Under the pieces are notes generated by a model. It saw nothing but the letters and a program-made list of their open reading frames with translations. It had not been told where the DNA came from and searched no databases. Position numbers and translations under genes: made by a program. A DNA stretch of 64,000 bases from Bacillus spizizenii TU-B-10 (GTDB taxonomy: Bacteria; Bacillota; Bacilli; Bacillales; Bacillaceae): NCBI RefSeq assembly GCF_000227465.1, contig NC_016047.1:1778857-1842856 (forward strand). Reading direction: 5' to 3'. Below are positions 1 to 10,539 of this stretch, piece by piece (positions within the stretch are counted from its first letter, which is position 1; each line of letters starts with the position of its first letter).

Positions 1-632
1 AGGTCGTAAATTTCCGGGAGTATTCTGATAACAAGCACAATACTGTTGATGATTATCCTTATGGCGGCGGCGCAGGCATGGTTCTCAAGCCTCAGCCTGT
101 TTTTGACGCGGTCGAGGACCTGACATCAAAGGCAGCTGCTGCTCCGCGTATTATCCTCGTCTGTCCGCAAGGTGAGCGTTTTACCCAAAAAAAAGCAGAA
201 CAATTAGCGAAGGAAGAGCATTTGCTGTTTATTTGCGGCCACTATGAAGGTTATGATGAACGCATTCGTGAGCATCTGGTGACAGATGAAATATCCATTG
301 GCGATTTTGTTCTGACGGGCGGTGAGCTTCCTGCAATGATGATTGCAGACAGTGTGGTCAGACTGCTTCCGGGTGTGCTGGGCAAAGAAGCTTCCCATAT
401 TGAGGATTCATTCAGCACCGGCCTTTTAGAACACCCGCATTATACAAGACCGGCAGATTACAAAGGTTTAAAAGTGCCTGAAACACTCCTGTCAGGAAAC
501 CATGCAAAAATCAAAGAATGGCGGAATAAAGAATCGATTAGAAGGACCTATGTAAGACGTCCGGATCTTTTGAAAGACTACCCGCTTACAGAGCAGCAAA
601 GAAAATGGATTTCTGAATGGGAAAAAGAATAG
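1..632 (+). CDS. trmD: tRNA (guanine-N1-)-methyltransferase TrmD, 5'-truncated by window edge
   Basis: This enzyme methylates guanine 37 at N1 in tRNAs using S-adenosylmethionine, which prevents +1 frameshifting. The window opens inside the gene. The reading frame is open from base 3 ([10 protein letters not shown]...), so the first in-frame Met at base 78 is internal and roughly 33 N-terminal residues lie outside. The trefoil-knot SAM-binding region is recognisable as [13 protein letters not shown] and [16 protein letters not shown], followed by the helical tRNA-binding C-terminal domain ending EWEKE. It is followed by rplS, the usual rimM-trmD-rplS neighbourhood. Identification is secure; only the start is missing. 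Confidence 0.97.
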   Translation, partial: VVNFREYSDNKHNTVDDYPYGGGAGMVLKPQPVFDAVEDLTSKAAAAPRIILVCPQGERFTQKKAEQLAKEEHLLFICGHYEGYDERIREHLVTDEISIGDFVLTGGELPAMMIADSVVRLLPGVLGKEASHIEDSFSTGLLEHPHYTRPADYKGLKVPETLLSGNHAKIKEWRNKESIRRTYVRRPDLLKDYPLTEQQRKWISEWEKE

Positions 633-638
633 ATTTTA

Positions 639-667
639 TTGCATAGGCTATGAAATTGTGATAAGAT
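639..667 (+). promoter_or_regulatory. SigA-type promoter for rplS
   Basis: A -35 box TTGCAT (639-644) and a -10 box TAAGAT (662-667) are separated by 17 bases. They lie just after the trmD stop and ahead of the rplS leader. The call rests on match to the SigA consensus and spacing only. It would give L19 its own transcript in addition to read-through from trmD. Confidence 0.6.
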
Positions 668-1119
<452 letters not shown>

Positions 1120-1131
1120 TAATAACGAACG

Positions 1132-1167
1132 AAAAGAGCTTGTTACCTGTAACAAGCTCTTTTTTTA
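1132..1167 (+). terminator. Intrinsic terminator after rplS
   Basis: A near-perfect inverted repeat, AAAGAGCTTGTTAC paired with GTAACAAGCTCTTT around a two-base loop region, is followed by a run of seven T. It begins 13 bases after the rplS stop, a textbook intrinsic terminator. Confidence 0.92.
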
Positions 1168-1175
1168 TACAGAAT

Positions 1176-1204
1176 TTGAAAATGCCGGACAGGCATCGTA
1201 AAAT
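1176..1204 (+). promoter_or_regulatory. SigA-type promoter for rbgA
   Basis: TTGAAA (1176-1181) and TAAAAT (1199-1204) have an optimal 17-base spacer. They sit just downstream of the rplS terminator and 60 bases ahead of the rbgA start. This is a consensus match only. Confidence 0.65.
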
Positions 1205-1263
1205 ACATAAAGGACAACAAAGAATCATACATACTGAAGAGATAAAGGCGGTGTTCGTGTCAC

Positions 1264-2112
1264 ATGACAATTCAATGGTTCCCGGGCCATATGGCAAAGG
1301 CAAGAAGGGAAGTAACCGAAAAATTAAAATTAATCGATATAGTATATGAATTGGTAGATGCCAGAATTCCAATGTCGTCAAGAAACCCAATGATTGAAGA
1401 TATTCTAAAAAATAAGCCGCGAATTATGCTGTTAAACAAGGCGGACAAAGCAGATGCGGCAGTTACACAGCAGTGGAAAGAGCACTTTGAGAACCAGGGG
1501 ATCCGCTCCTTGTCCATTAATTCTGTGAACGGACAAGGCTTAAATCAAATTGTGCCGGCATCAAAAGAGATCCTTCAAGAAAAATTTGACCGGATGAGGG
1601 CAAAAGGTGTGAAGCCGAGAGCAATTCGCGCTTTGATTATCGGCATTCCAAACGTCGGAAAATCAACGCTTATCAACCGGCTGGCAAAGAAAAATATAGC
1701 AAAAACAGGAGACAGACCTGGTATTACGACATCTCAGCAGTGGGTCAAAGTCGGGAAAGAATTAGAACTATTAGATACACCGGGGATTTTATGGCCTAAA
1801 TTTGAGGATGAGCTTGTCGGCTTGAGGCTGGCCGTCACCGGGGCTATTAAAGACTCGATTATCAATCTGCAGGACGTGGCTGTGTTTGGTCTTCGTTTTC
1901 TCGAAGAACACTATCCTGAACGGCTGAAAGAGCGTTACGGCCTTGATGAGATCCCAGAGGACATTGCAGAGCTGTTTGATGCAATAGGTGAAAAGCGCGG
2001 CTGTCTCATGAGCGGAGGGCTCATTAACTACGATAAGACGACTGAAGTCATTATTCGCGATATCCGCACTGAAAAGTTCGGCAGGCTGTCATTTGAACAG
2101 CCGACTATGTAA
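1264..2112 (+). CDS. rbgA: Ribosome biogenesis GTPase RbgA (YlqF)
   Basis: RbgA is an essential GTPase in B. subtilis that acts late in 50S assembly, helping late proteins such as L16 to join. The 282-residue product has the circularly permuted GTPase order typical of the YlqF/YawG family. The G4 motif NKAD (58-61) precedes G1 GIPNVGKST (about 127-135), then G3 DTPG (171-174). The C-terminal third is the ANTAR-like RNA-binding domain. The ATG at 1264 follows an AAAGGCGGTG ribosome site at about 10 bases. It has its own promoter after the rplS terminator and is followed by rnhB. Confidence 0.97.
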
Positions 2113-2182
2113 AGGCGCGCAGAAATGCGGGTCTTTATTTTTTCGTGACCGAACCGATACATAAAGTAAGGGAGAAGAGAAA

Positions 2183-2951
2183 GTGAATACATTAACCGTA
2201 AAGGACATTAAAGACCGTTTGCAGGAAGTGAAAGATGAACAAGACCCATTTCTTGCCCAATGCGAAAAAGACCCGAGAAAAAGCGTTCAAACGCTTGTAG
2301 AGCAATGGCTTAAAAAGCAGGCGAAAGAAAAAGCGCTGAAAGAACAATGGGAGAATATGACTTCCTATGAAAGACTGGCAAGAAACAAAGGATTTCGTTT
2401 GATTGCAGGTGTCGACGAGGTCGGCCGGGGGCCATTGGCAGGACCCGTTGTCGCCAGCGCAGTCATCCTTCCAGAGGAATGTGAAATACTTGGGCTGACA
2501 GACTCCAAAAAGCTCTCAGAGAAAAAGCGTGACGAATATTACGAGCTTATTATGAAAGAAGCACTGGCGGTCGGAACAGGAATTGTAGAAGCCTCTGTCA
2601 TTGATGAAATCAATATATATGAAGCTTCAAAGATGGCAATGGTGAAAGCGATACACGATTTGTCAGATACACCTGATTATTTGCTTGTTGACGCAATGAC
2701 GCTACCGGTCGGCATAGACCAGTCGTCAATTATAAAAGGGCGATGCTAAAAGCGTGTCTATTGCGGCAGGTGCGTGTATCGCGAAAGTGACGAGAGACCG
2801 GATGATGAGCGCTTATGCCGAAACATACCCCATGTACGGCTTTGAAAAAAATAAAGGCTATGGGACAAAAGAGCATCTCGAAGCTCTCGCCGCATACGGC
2901 CCAACTGAATTGCACCGTAAAACTTTCGCTCCTGTTCAATCTTTCAGATAA
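2183..2951 (+). pseudogene. rnhB: Ribonuclease HII, interrupted by a one-base frameshift
   Basis: RNase HII cleaves RNA in RNA/DNA hybrids and removes single ribonucleotides from DNA. The first frame runs 2183-2749 (188 residues) and contains GVDEVGRGPLAGP with catalytic D78 and E79, and D170 in LLVDAMTLP. It ends KGRC-stop. The rest of the protein ([18 protein letters not shown]...FAPVQSFR) continues in another frame to 2951. Removing one G from the GGG at 2738-2740 restores [12 protein letters not shown] and gives exactly 255 residues, the length I remember for the family member. The lost codon is the fourth catalytic Asp (D187), so the truncated product should be inactive. A sequencing error cannot be excluded. 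The upstream ribosome site GGGAGAAGAG and context (rbgA before, ylqG after) look normal. Confidence 0.85.
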
Positions 2952-2980
2952 ACCAATGGACAAGGAGGCACCTCTTTTAC

Positions 2981-4708
2981 ATGAATATACGAAATGATGT
3001 GCAAAAGGCGCTACAGCACCTTTTTGGAAATACAGCAGTCCCGCAGGAAACATCAAATGTCAGCGAAGCGCTAAACGGGGAGAAGCGTCTCCTTTTAGGA
3101 AAAGTGCTTCGTTTATTAGGAGATCAGCATGCGCTGATTCAAGTCGGCAATCAAACTGTCCAGGGAAAACTTGAAGCTCAGCTTCGTCCTCAGGCGTACT
3201 ATTGGTTTTCCTACGAAAAAACAACAGCAGAACAAGGCCGTCTTCAGGTCGTTCAAAGCTTTGACCAAAATCCCAAATCCATTCAGGATGCAGCTGGCAA
3301 GCTTTTAAATGCCATTTCAGTAAAACCTTCAAACGCCGCTCTGATGATGACAGGAGCGATGCTGAAGAGCAAAACACCCGTAACAGAAAATGATATCAAA
3401 ACAGCTGTCCGCTGGATGGAGACACTGCCTGCGCCAGATACAAAAAAAGCGATTGAAACCGTTCTGTTCGCTTTAAAGCGTGAGCTTCCCATTCACCCCG
3501 AAGTTTTGAGCGGTGTTAACGCTGTGAAATCGCCTGTTCCGCTGCATCAGCACGTATCCCGGCTGCTTCGGGCAATCAACCAAAACCCTCAGCAGAGCCA
3601 AATGACGGCAAAGCTAAAAGCAGCAGTTGCGGCACTTTTTAATAGTGAAATTGATGTCCATGCAGAACGTCTGATTGATAAGCTTATCTCTCTAACGGAT
3701 AAGACCAAAGCACCTTCTTCAGGCCATACAGCTGGAAACATGGAGCTTAGCGCACGATCTGGTTCCCCCGGAAAGGCCGGCTTATCGCCCGTAAATGACA
3801 CAGCGGAACAGAGAAGCATACAAGGAGAGCTTGTCAAAACAGCAGCAGACATTCCCATCAAAGAAGTCCGCCAGCTGCTGACAAAGCTGACGGAATCTGC
3901 TGAAAAAAACAGTCTTCACATTGTGAAAGAAGCAGCAAATTGGATTAAAGCGGCTGCTTCATCGGGTGATAGTAACTCACCTGCACCTTCAGCTGTTTTT
4001 CAGGCGTCACAAGTCACAGATCGGGAAGCCGAAGTCTTTTTAAAGGCTGTTCAGCAGACAGCACCTAATTTGGCGGATAAGGCAGATGTTCTTTCTTTCT
4101 TATCCAAAGTGAAAACGGCAATCGGCGCAAGGGACGAGCTTGCATTCATTAAAGCGTTAGAACAAGGAAGCGCAGTCACACCTGACGAAATACAATCCAT
4201 CAAGCTGGCTCTTCATGCCGCAAGATCGTCGCATGAGGTAGCTGAACCTGTCAAACAGGAAGCCGATCAGCTTTTTCATAAATTAAACGGGCAGCTTTTC
4301 ATGCAGCAGGACCATCCGTCATACAGCCAAATTGTAATGTCATTTCCGCTGTTTTCGAAGTCAGGGGTTCAGGACATGACTGTTCTGTTTAAAGGAAAGA
4401 AGGAAGCGGATGGAAAGCTTGATCCTTCTCATTGCCGCCTTTTGTTTTTGCTGCAGCTGGATACGTTAAAAGAAACTGTCGTTGATTGTTTGATACAGCA
4501 AAAAGTCATGACCATTACAATTGAGACTGATTTCGAGCTTCAGGCTGCCATCGATCCGATGGTGCCCGCACTTAAACAGGGTCTGAAGGAAATGGGATAC
4601 AGCCTTTCAGGGGTAAACGCTAAAAAAAGGATTCACTCCGAAGAGAAGGCTACAATCGATCAATATGTAACAAGCATCAGTGACCAGGAAGTGGACGTGA
4701 AAGTATGA
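2981..4708 (+). CDS. ylqG: YlqG, uncharacterised protein with FliK-like C-terminal region
   Basis: This is a 575-residue protein of unknown function. The N-terminal 450 residues are rich in Ala, Lys, Gln and Ser with predicted helices and no signal peptide or membrane segment. The last 120 residues (around MSFPLFSKSGVQDMTVLFKG to GVNAKKRI) resemble the hook-length-control C-terminal fold of FliK-type proteins; this is my pattern judgement, not a search result. The start ATG at 2981 has an AAGGAGG site about 13 bases upstream, slightly long. It overlaps ylqH by ATGA (4705-4708), so the two are translationally coupled. Because ylqH resembles the FlhB tail that FliK acts on, the pair may be a matched export-specificity module. 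Confidence 0.85.
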   Translation: MNIRNDVQKALQHLFGNTAVPQETSNVSEALNGEKRLLLGKVLRLLGDQHALIQVGNQTVQGKLEAQLRPQAYYWFSYEKTTAEQGRLQVVQSFDQNPKSIQDAAGKLLNAISVKPSNAALMMTGAMLKSKTPVTENDIKTAVRWMETLPAPDTKKAIETVLFALKRELPIHPEVLSGVNAVKSPVPLHQHVSRLLRAINQNPQQSQMTAKLKAAVAALFNSEIDVHAERLIDKLISLTDKTKAPSSGHTAGNMELSARSGSPGKAGLSPVNDTAEQRSIQGELVKTAADIPIKEVRQLLTKLTESAEKNSLHIVKEAANWIKAAASSGDSNSPAPSAVFQASQVTDREAEVFLKAVQQTAPNLADKADVLSFLSKVKTAIGARDELAFIKALEQGSAVTPDEIQSIKLALHAARSSHEVAEPVKQEADQLFHKLNGQLFMQQDHPSYSQIVMSFPLFSKSGVQDMTVLFKGKKEADGKLDPSHCRLLFLLQLDTLKETVVDCLIQQKVMTITIETDFELQAAIDPMVPALKQGLKEMGYSLSGVNAKKRIHSEEKATIDQYVTSISDQEVDVKV

Positions 4709-4986
4709 AAGAGCAGACGCCGATCAGAAAAGCTGTGGCTCTCCATTATAACGAACAAAAAGACAAGGCGCCGAAAGTGATTGCGACAGGAAAGGGCCAT
4801 GTAGCCGACAACATTATCAAAGAAGCGAAAAAGGCAGGGGTCCCGATTCAAGAAGATCGGACCCTTGTCGAATTAATGCGCCATTTGACTGTAGATGATC
4901 AAATCCCGGAAGCTCTTTATGAAACAGTAGCCGAGATTTTTTCGTTCATTTACAGATTGGACGAAAGTGTAAAAAATAAAAAATAG
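4705..4986 (+). CDS. ylqH: YlqH, FlhB C-terminal-domain-like protein (FlhX type)
   Basis: This 93-residue soluble protein aligns by eye with the FlhB cytoplasmic tail after its autocleavage site. KAVALHYNE..APKVIATGKGHVADNIIKEAKKAGVPIQEDRTLVELM...IPEALYETVAEIFSFIYRLDE matches the FlhB pattern AIALKYDD..APYIVAKGVDHLALKIRKIAKEHDV...IPEEFFKVLAEILAYVY. It has no transmembrane domain and no NPTH autocleavage motif, so it corresponds to the FlhB-CC fragment alone. Stand-alone FlhB tails (FlhX) are known in other bacteria as spare parts for the export gate. It is coupled to ylqG by a 4-base overlap. No clear terminator follows. Confidence 0.88.
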   Translation: MKEQTPIRKAVALHYNEQKDKAPKVIATGKGHVADNIIKEAKKAGVPIQEDRTLVELMRHLTVDDQIPEALYETVAEIFSFIYRLDESVKNKK

Positions 4987-5080
4987 CTAAAATATTCCCC
5001 ATCCTCCGTTTGAAATTTATGTTTTTAATAAAATAAAAGTTTGAATGTTTAGAAGGATTTAAAGATTTTGCATCGAACTC

Positions 5081-5110
5081 TAGACAATTCTTCCAGTATT
5101 ATTATAGAAT
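5081..5110 (+). promoter_or_regulatory. Candidate SigA promoter for sucCD
   Basis: TAGACA (5081-5086) is followed after 16 bases by TATAGA (5103-5108), or after 18 bases by TAGAAT. It lies about 55-75 bases upstream of the sucC start in a very A+T-rich gap. The exact -10 box is ambiguous. Confidence 0.4.
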
Positions 5111-5159
5111 GAAAGCGCAGTCTATTTTAGTTTTGTTACATAAGTTAGGAGGATGGGAA

Positions 5160-6317
<1,158 letters not shown>

Positions 6318-6345
6318 GAAAGAATGAAAGGCAGGGGACCAGATA

Positions 6346-7248
6346 ATGAGTGTTTTTATTAATAAAGATACAAGAGTTATTGTGCAAGGGATTACAGGTT
6401 CTACCGCTTTATTTCATACGAAGCAGATGCTCGAATACGGCACAAATATCGTAGGCGGTGTAACACCTGGAAAAGGCGGAACTGAAGCGGAAGGTGTTCC
6501 TGTATTTAATACAGTGGCTGAAGCAGTTCAAACGACTGGCGCTAACGCGTCTGTTATATATGTGCCGGCACCGTTTGCAGCTGATGCCATTATGGAAGCG
6601 GTAGATGCGGAGCTTGATCTCGTGATTTGTATCACGGAGCATATTCCGGTTTTGGATATGGTAAAGGTCAAACGCTTCATGGAAGGCAAGAAAACGAGAC
6701 TGATAGGGCCAAACTGCCCTGGTGTCATCACGCCTGAAGAATGTAAAATCGGCATTATGCCTGGATATATCCATAAAAAGGGTCATGTAGGCGTTGTATC
6801 GCGTTCAGGAACATTAACATACGAAGCGGTGCACCAGCTGTCAGAAGCGGGTGTAGGACAATCTACAGCTGTTGGAATCGGCGGCGATCCTGTAAATGGA
6901 ACAAACTTTATTGATGTTTTAAAAGCGTTTAACGAAGATCCTGACACACACGCTGTCATCATGATTGGCGAAATCGGCGGTACTGCCGAAGAGGAAGCGG
7001 CAGAGTGGGTAAAAGCCAACATGACAAAACCGGTAGTCGGTTTTATCGGCGGGAAAACAGCACCTCCAGGGAAGCGCATGGGGCATGCAGGCGCCATTAT
7101 TTCCGGTGGAAAAGGGACAGCTGATGAAAAAATCAAAACGCTTAATGCATGCGGAATCGAAGTTGCAGAGACACCTTCTGTAATGGGTGAAACCTTAATT
7201 AAGGTGCTGAAAGAGAAGAACTTGTTCGAAACTTGCAAAACGCATTAA
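6346..7248 (+). CDS. sucD: Succinyl-CoA synthetase alpha subunit
   Basis: SucD binds CoA and carries the histidine that is transiently phosphorylated in the succinyl-CoA synthetase reaction. The 300-residue product shows the N-terminal CoA-binding Rossmann fold ([29 protein letters not shown]). The catalytic segment [17 protein letters not shown], with the active histidine, lies near residue 246. It is co-transcribed with sucC, and a hairpin with a T-rich tail follows the stop. Confidence 0.98.
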   Translation: MSVFINKDTRVIVQGITGSTALFHTKQMLEYGTNIVGGVTPGKGGTEAEGVPVFNTVAEAVQTTGANASVIYVPAPFAADAIMEAVDAELDLVICITEHIPVLDMVKVKRFMEGKKTRLIGPNCPGVITPEECKIGIMPGYIHKKGHVGVVSRSGTLTYEAVHQLSEAGVGQSTAVGIGGDPVNGTNFIDVLKAFNEDPDTHAVIMIGEIGGTAEEEAAEWVKANMTKPVVGFIGGKTAPPGKRMGHAGAIISGGKGTADEKIKTLNACGIEVAETPSVMGETLIKVLKEKNLFETCKTH

Positions 7249-7255
7249 TAAAGAA

Positions 7256-7286
7256 GGGACAGCCGTCAAGGCTGTTCCTGCTTTTT
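7256..7286 (+). terminator. Intrinsic terminator after sucCD
   Basis: GGGACAGCC (7256-7264) pairs with GGCTGTTCC (7270-7278) around a 5-base loop with one G-U pair, followed by CTTTTT. It lies 8 bases after the sucD stop, just before the dprA ribosome site. Confidence 0.8.
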
Positions 7287-7308
7287 CTGTCAAAAGGAGG
7301 TCAATATA

Positions 7309-8202
7309 TTGGATCAGGCCGCTGCCTGTTTAATGATTTGCAGAATCAATCAATTATTATCCCCATCCCTTCTATTAAAATGGTGGAAAGCTGATCCGTC
7401 TATGTCGCTGACGTCACCCGTGTTAGAAACTGTTACTCGAGGTAAAATAAAGGCAGCTGCATTAAAAAATAAAATAGAAGAACAATATCCAAAGCTTCAG
7501 CGTGTACTTGCTGCTTACCATGAGCAAGGAATTAACCCCATCCCGATTTCTTCAAAGCAATATCCTTTCTGGCTGAAAACCATTTATGATCCCCCCGCTG
7601 TCCTGTTTGCAAAGGGTGATATGACCCTTCTTTCTAAAGGGAGGAAAATTGGAATTGTAGGGACAAGAAATCCAACAGCTTATGGGATACAAATTGTCAA
7701 TCATCTTACAAAAGAGCTCTGCCGTAAAAATTGGGTGATTGTCAGCGGACTGGCGTCTGGGATAGACGGAATGTCCCATGCTGCAAGTATTAAGGCGAAG
7801 GGGCGGACAATCGGCGTCATTGCAGGCGGATTTCAACACATATATCCCCGGGAAAACCTTCAGTTAGCAGATCATATGGCTAAACACCATATCCTTCTGT
7901 CAGAGCACCCACCTGAAACCAAACCCCAAAAATGGCATTTCCCTATGAGAAACCGTATTATCAGCGGATTAAGTGAAGGCGTTATTGTCGTGCAGGGCAA
8001 AGAAAAAAGTGGTTCGCTGATTACTGCATATCAAGCACTGGAACAAGGAAGAGAAGTATTTGCCGTACCCGGCTCATTATTTGATCCTTACGCCGGAGGT
8101 CCTATAAAACTGATCCAGCAGGGGGCTAAAGCTATATGGTCAGCAGAGGATATTTTCGAGGAGCTTCCTGAGAGAAACGTTCAATATACGGAACCCTTTT
8201 GA
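7309..8202 (+). CDS. dprA: DNA processing protein DprA (Smf)
   Basis: DprA binds incoming single-stranded DNA during natural transformation and loads RecA on it. The 297-residue product has a short helical N-terminal region and then the DprA Rossmann-like domain with GIVGTRNPTAYG, IVSGLASGIDGMSHAASI and GVIVVQGKEKSGSL. The start is a TTG at 7309 preceded by AAAGGAGG about 7 bases upstream. Length and N-terminus agree with the Bacillus protein as remembered. It stands between the sucCD terminator and the topA promoter. Confidence 0.96.
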   Translation: MDQAAACLMICRINQLLSPSLLLKWWKADPSMSLTSPVLETVTRGKIKAAALKNKIEEQYPKLQRVLAAYHEQGINPIPISSKQYPFWLKTIYDPPAVLFAKGDMTLLSKGRKIGIVGTRNPTAYGIQIVNHLTKELCRKNWVIVSGLASGIDGMSHAASIKAKGRTIGVIAGGFQHIYPRENLQLADHMAKHHILLSEHPPETKPQKWHFPMRNRIISGLSEGVIVVQGKEKSGSLITAYQALEQGREVFAVPGSLFDPYAGGPIKLIQQGAKAIWSAEDIFEELPERNVQYTEPF

Positions 8203-8210
8203 ATTATCGT

Positions 8211-8239
8211 TTGACAAACGGTATTGTAATATTTAATAA
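8211..8239 (+). promoter_or_regulatory. Strong SigA promoter for topA
   Basis: A perfect -35 TTGACA (8211-8216) and a -10 TAATAA (8234-8239) have a 17-base spacer. They start just 8 bases after the dprA stop and leave a leader of roughly 140 bases before topA, in which I see no clear attenuator. Confidence 0.8.
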
Positions 8240-8388
8240 TAGTGAGGATTTAAAGTTGCATATTGTTTTCTATTTAAATAATGACGTTCATCATAAAGAA
8301 TGAAATGTTGAAAGCCAAATAAAGACAGCTGCAAAAACAAAATTGAAATACTTGAAAAGAGAGAGAACACCTCTTGAGGGGGATGAAA

Positions 8389-10464
8389 ATGTCTGATTAT
8401 CTAGTCATCGTGGAATCGCCCGCTAAGGCGAAAACGATTGAACGTTACTTAGGTAAAAAATATAAAGTAAAAGCATCAATGGGACATGTCCGGGATCTTC
8501 CAAAAAGTCAAATGGGAGTTGACATAGAACAGAATTTTGAACCGAAATATATTACCATTCGAGGTAAAGGGCCGGTATTAAAAGAGCTGAAAACGGCTGC
8601 GAAAAAAGCCAAAAAAGTGTATCTCGCAGCCGACCCCGACAGAGAAGGGGAAGCGATTGCATGGCACTTGGCACACAGCCTTGATTTAGATCTTAATTCA
8701 GACTGCCGTGTGGTGTTTAATGAAATTACAAAAGACGCCATTAAGGAATCGTTTAAGCATCCTCGCATGATCAATATGGATTTAGTGGATGCACAGCAGG
8801 CGAGACGTATTTTAGACCGGCTTGTCGGATATAAAATCAGTCCTATCCTATGGAAAAAAGTCAAGAAAGGGCTTAGCGCAGGCCGCGTTCAATCCGTTGC
8901 CCTCCGTTTAATTATTGATCGCGAAAAAGAAATTAACGACTTTAAGCCGGAGGAATATTGGACAATTGACGGTACGTTTTTGAAAGGACAGGAAACGTTC
9001 GAAGCGAGCTTTTTCGGAAAAAACGGCAAAAAACTTCCTTTAAAAAGTGAAGCCGATGTAAAAGACATTCTTTCTCAGCTCAAAGGCAATAAATATACAG
9101 TTGAAAAAGTAACGAAAAAGGAACGCAAACGTAATCCAGCTTTGCCTTTTACCACTTCCACCCTGCAACAGGAAGCGGCTCGCAAGCTCAATTTCAGAGC
9201 GAAGAAAACGATGATGATTGCACAGCAATTATATGAAGGAATTGATCTTGGAAGAGAAGGAACAGTCGGTCTGATCACGTATATGAGAACGGATTCAACC
9301 CGTATTTCAAATACGGCGGTGGATGAAGCTGCTGCATTTATTGATCAGGCATACGGCAAAGAGTTCTTAGGCGGCAAACGAAAGCCTGCGAAAAAGAATG
9401 AAAATGCTCAGGACGCTCACGAAGCAATTCGCCCGACATCAGTTCTCAGAAAACCAAGTGAATTAAAAGCAGTACTTGGCAGAGATCAAATGAGATTGTA
9501 TAAATTAATTTGGGAGCGCTTTGTTGCCAGCCAAATGGCCCCTGCTGTTCTCGATACAATGAGTGTCGACCTGACAAACAATGGTTTGACATTTCGTGCA
9601 AATGGAAGTAAAGTCAAGTTTTCCGGGTTTATGAAGGTGTATGTTGAAGGAAAAGACGATCAAATGGAAGAAAAAGACCGGATGCTGCCTGACCTACAAG
9701 AAGGCGACACGGTATTATCAAAAGATATAGAACCGGAGCAGCATTTTACCCAGCCGCCTCCGCGTTATACTGAGGCACGGCTCGTGAAAACTCTTGAAGA
9801 ACTCGGTATCGGCCGTCCTTCCACATATGCTCCGACGCTTGATACCATTCAGCGACGCGGCTACGTAGGACTGGATAATAAACGGTTTGTTCCCACAGAA
9901 TTAGGGCAGATCGTGCTTGAGCTGATCATGGAATTTTTCCCCGAAATCATTAACGTTGAGTTTACGGCAAAAATGGAAAAAGACCTAGATAATGTTGAGG
10001 AAGGCAATATAGAATGGGTACAGATTATTGATAACTTCTATACCGATTTTGAAAAGCGCGTGAAAAAAGCCGAATCAGAAATGAAGGAAGTTGAAATTGA
10101 ACCAGAATATGCCGGAGAAGATTGTGAATTGTGCAGTTCTCCAATGGTATATAAAATGGGCCGATACGGTAAATTCTTAGCTTGCTCCAACTTCCCGGAC
10201 TGCCGGAACACAAAACCGATTGTGAAACAAATCGGTGTGAAGTGCCCGAGCTGCGGTGAAGGAAATATTGTTGAACGAAAATCGAAAAAGAAACGGGTTT
10301 TTTACGGCTGTGACCGTTATCCGGACTGTGAATTCGTTTCCTGGGACAAACCAATTGAACGAAAATGCCCGAAATGCGGAAAAATGCTCGTCGAGAAAAA
10401 ACTCAAAAAAGGCATACAAGTCCAATGCGTGGAATGCGATTATAAGGAAGAACCACAGAAGTAG
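8389..10464 (+). CDS. topA: DNA topoisomerase I
   Basis: This type IA topoisomerase relaxes negative supercoils behind RNA polymerase. The 691-residue product begins [22 protein letters not shown], the Toprim domain, with acidic residues in [13 protein letters not shown]. The catalytic tyrosine is Y298 in [11 protein letters not shown]. The C-terminus has three four-cysteine zinc-ribbon repeats (CELCSS.., CPSCGEG.., CPKCGKM..). I chose the ATG at 8389 because GAGGGGG precedes it by 6 bases; an in-frame TTG at 8374 has no ribosome site. It has its own consensus promoter. Confidence 0.98.
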   Translation: MSDYLVIVESPAKAKTIERYLGKKYKVKASMGHVRDLPKSQMGVDIEQNFEPKYITIRGKGPVLKELKTAAKKAKKVYLAADPDREGEAIAWHLAHSLDLDLNSDCRVVFNEITKDAIKESFKHPRMINMDLVDAQQARRILDRLVGYKISPILWKKVKKGLSAGRVQSVALRLIIDREKEINDFKPEEYWTIDGTFLKGQETFEASFFGKNGKKLPLKSEADVKDILSQLKGNKYTVEKVTKKERKRNPALPFTTSTLQQEAARKLNFRAKKTMMIAQQLYEGIDLGREGTVGLITYMRTDSTRISNTAVDEAAAFIDQAYGKEFLGGKRKPAKKNENAQDAHEAIRPTSVLRKPSELKAVLGRDQMRLYKLIWERFVASQMAPAVLDTMSVDLTNNGLTFRANGSKVKFSGFMKVYVEGKDDQMEEKDRMLPDLQEGDTVLSKDIEPEQHFTQPPPRYTEARLVKTLEELGIGRPSTYAPTLDTIQRRGYVGLDNKRFVPTELGQIVLELIMEFFPEIINVEFTAKMEKDLDNVEEGNIEWVQIIDNFYTDFEKRVKKAESEMKEVEIEPEYAGEDCELCSSPMVYKMGRYGKFLACSNFPDCRNTKPIVKQIGVKCPSCGEGNIVERKSKKKRVFYGCDRYPDCEFVSWDKPIERKCPKCGKMLVEKKLKKGIQVQCVECDYKEEPQK

Positions 10465-10465
10465 C

Positions 10466-10495
10466 GGTGAGCAGGGTCTTGCTCACCTTCTTTGT
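10466..10495 (+). terminator. Hairpin after topA, probable weak terminator
   Basis: GGTGAGCA (10466-10473) pairs with TGCTCACC (10480-10487) around a 6-base loop, followed by TTCTTTGTG. The stem is perfect but the T-tract is interrupted, so termination may be partial, allowing read-through to trmFO. Confidence 0.6.
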
Positions 10496-10539
10496 GTGTT
10501 AAAAGAAGGCCTTGAATAATAAACTAGGAGATGTGAAAG

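Noticed and set aside
2117..2150. Possible terminator between rbgA and rnhB
   Set aside because: Only a 4-bp stem (CGCA...TGCG) precedes TATTTTTT, too weak to call.
5109..5159. N-terminal extension of sucC ([17 protein letters not shown]...)
   Set aside because: The extension starts within the promoter area and contains the AGGAGG ribosome site for the ATG at 5160, where the family begins.
6409..7238. Long open frames on the - strand opposite sucD
   Set aside because: These are shadows of a strongly coding + strand gene; there is no ribosome site or recognisable protein, and codon use mirrors the real frame.
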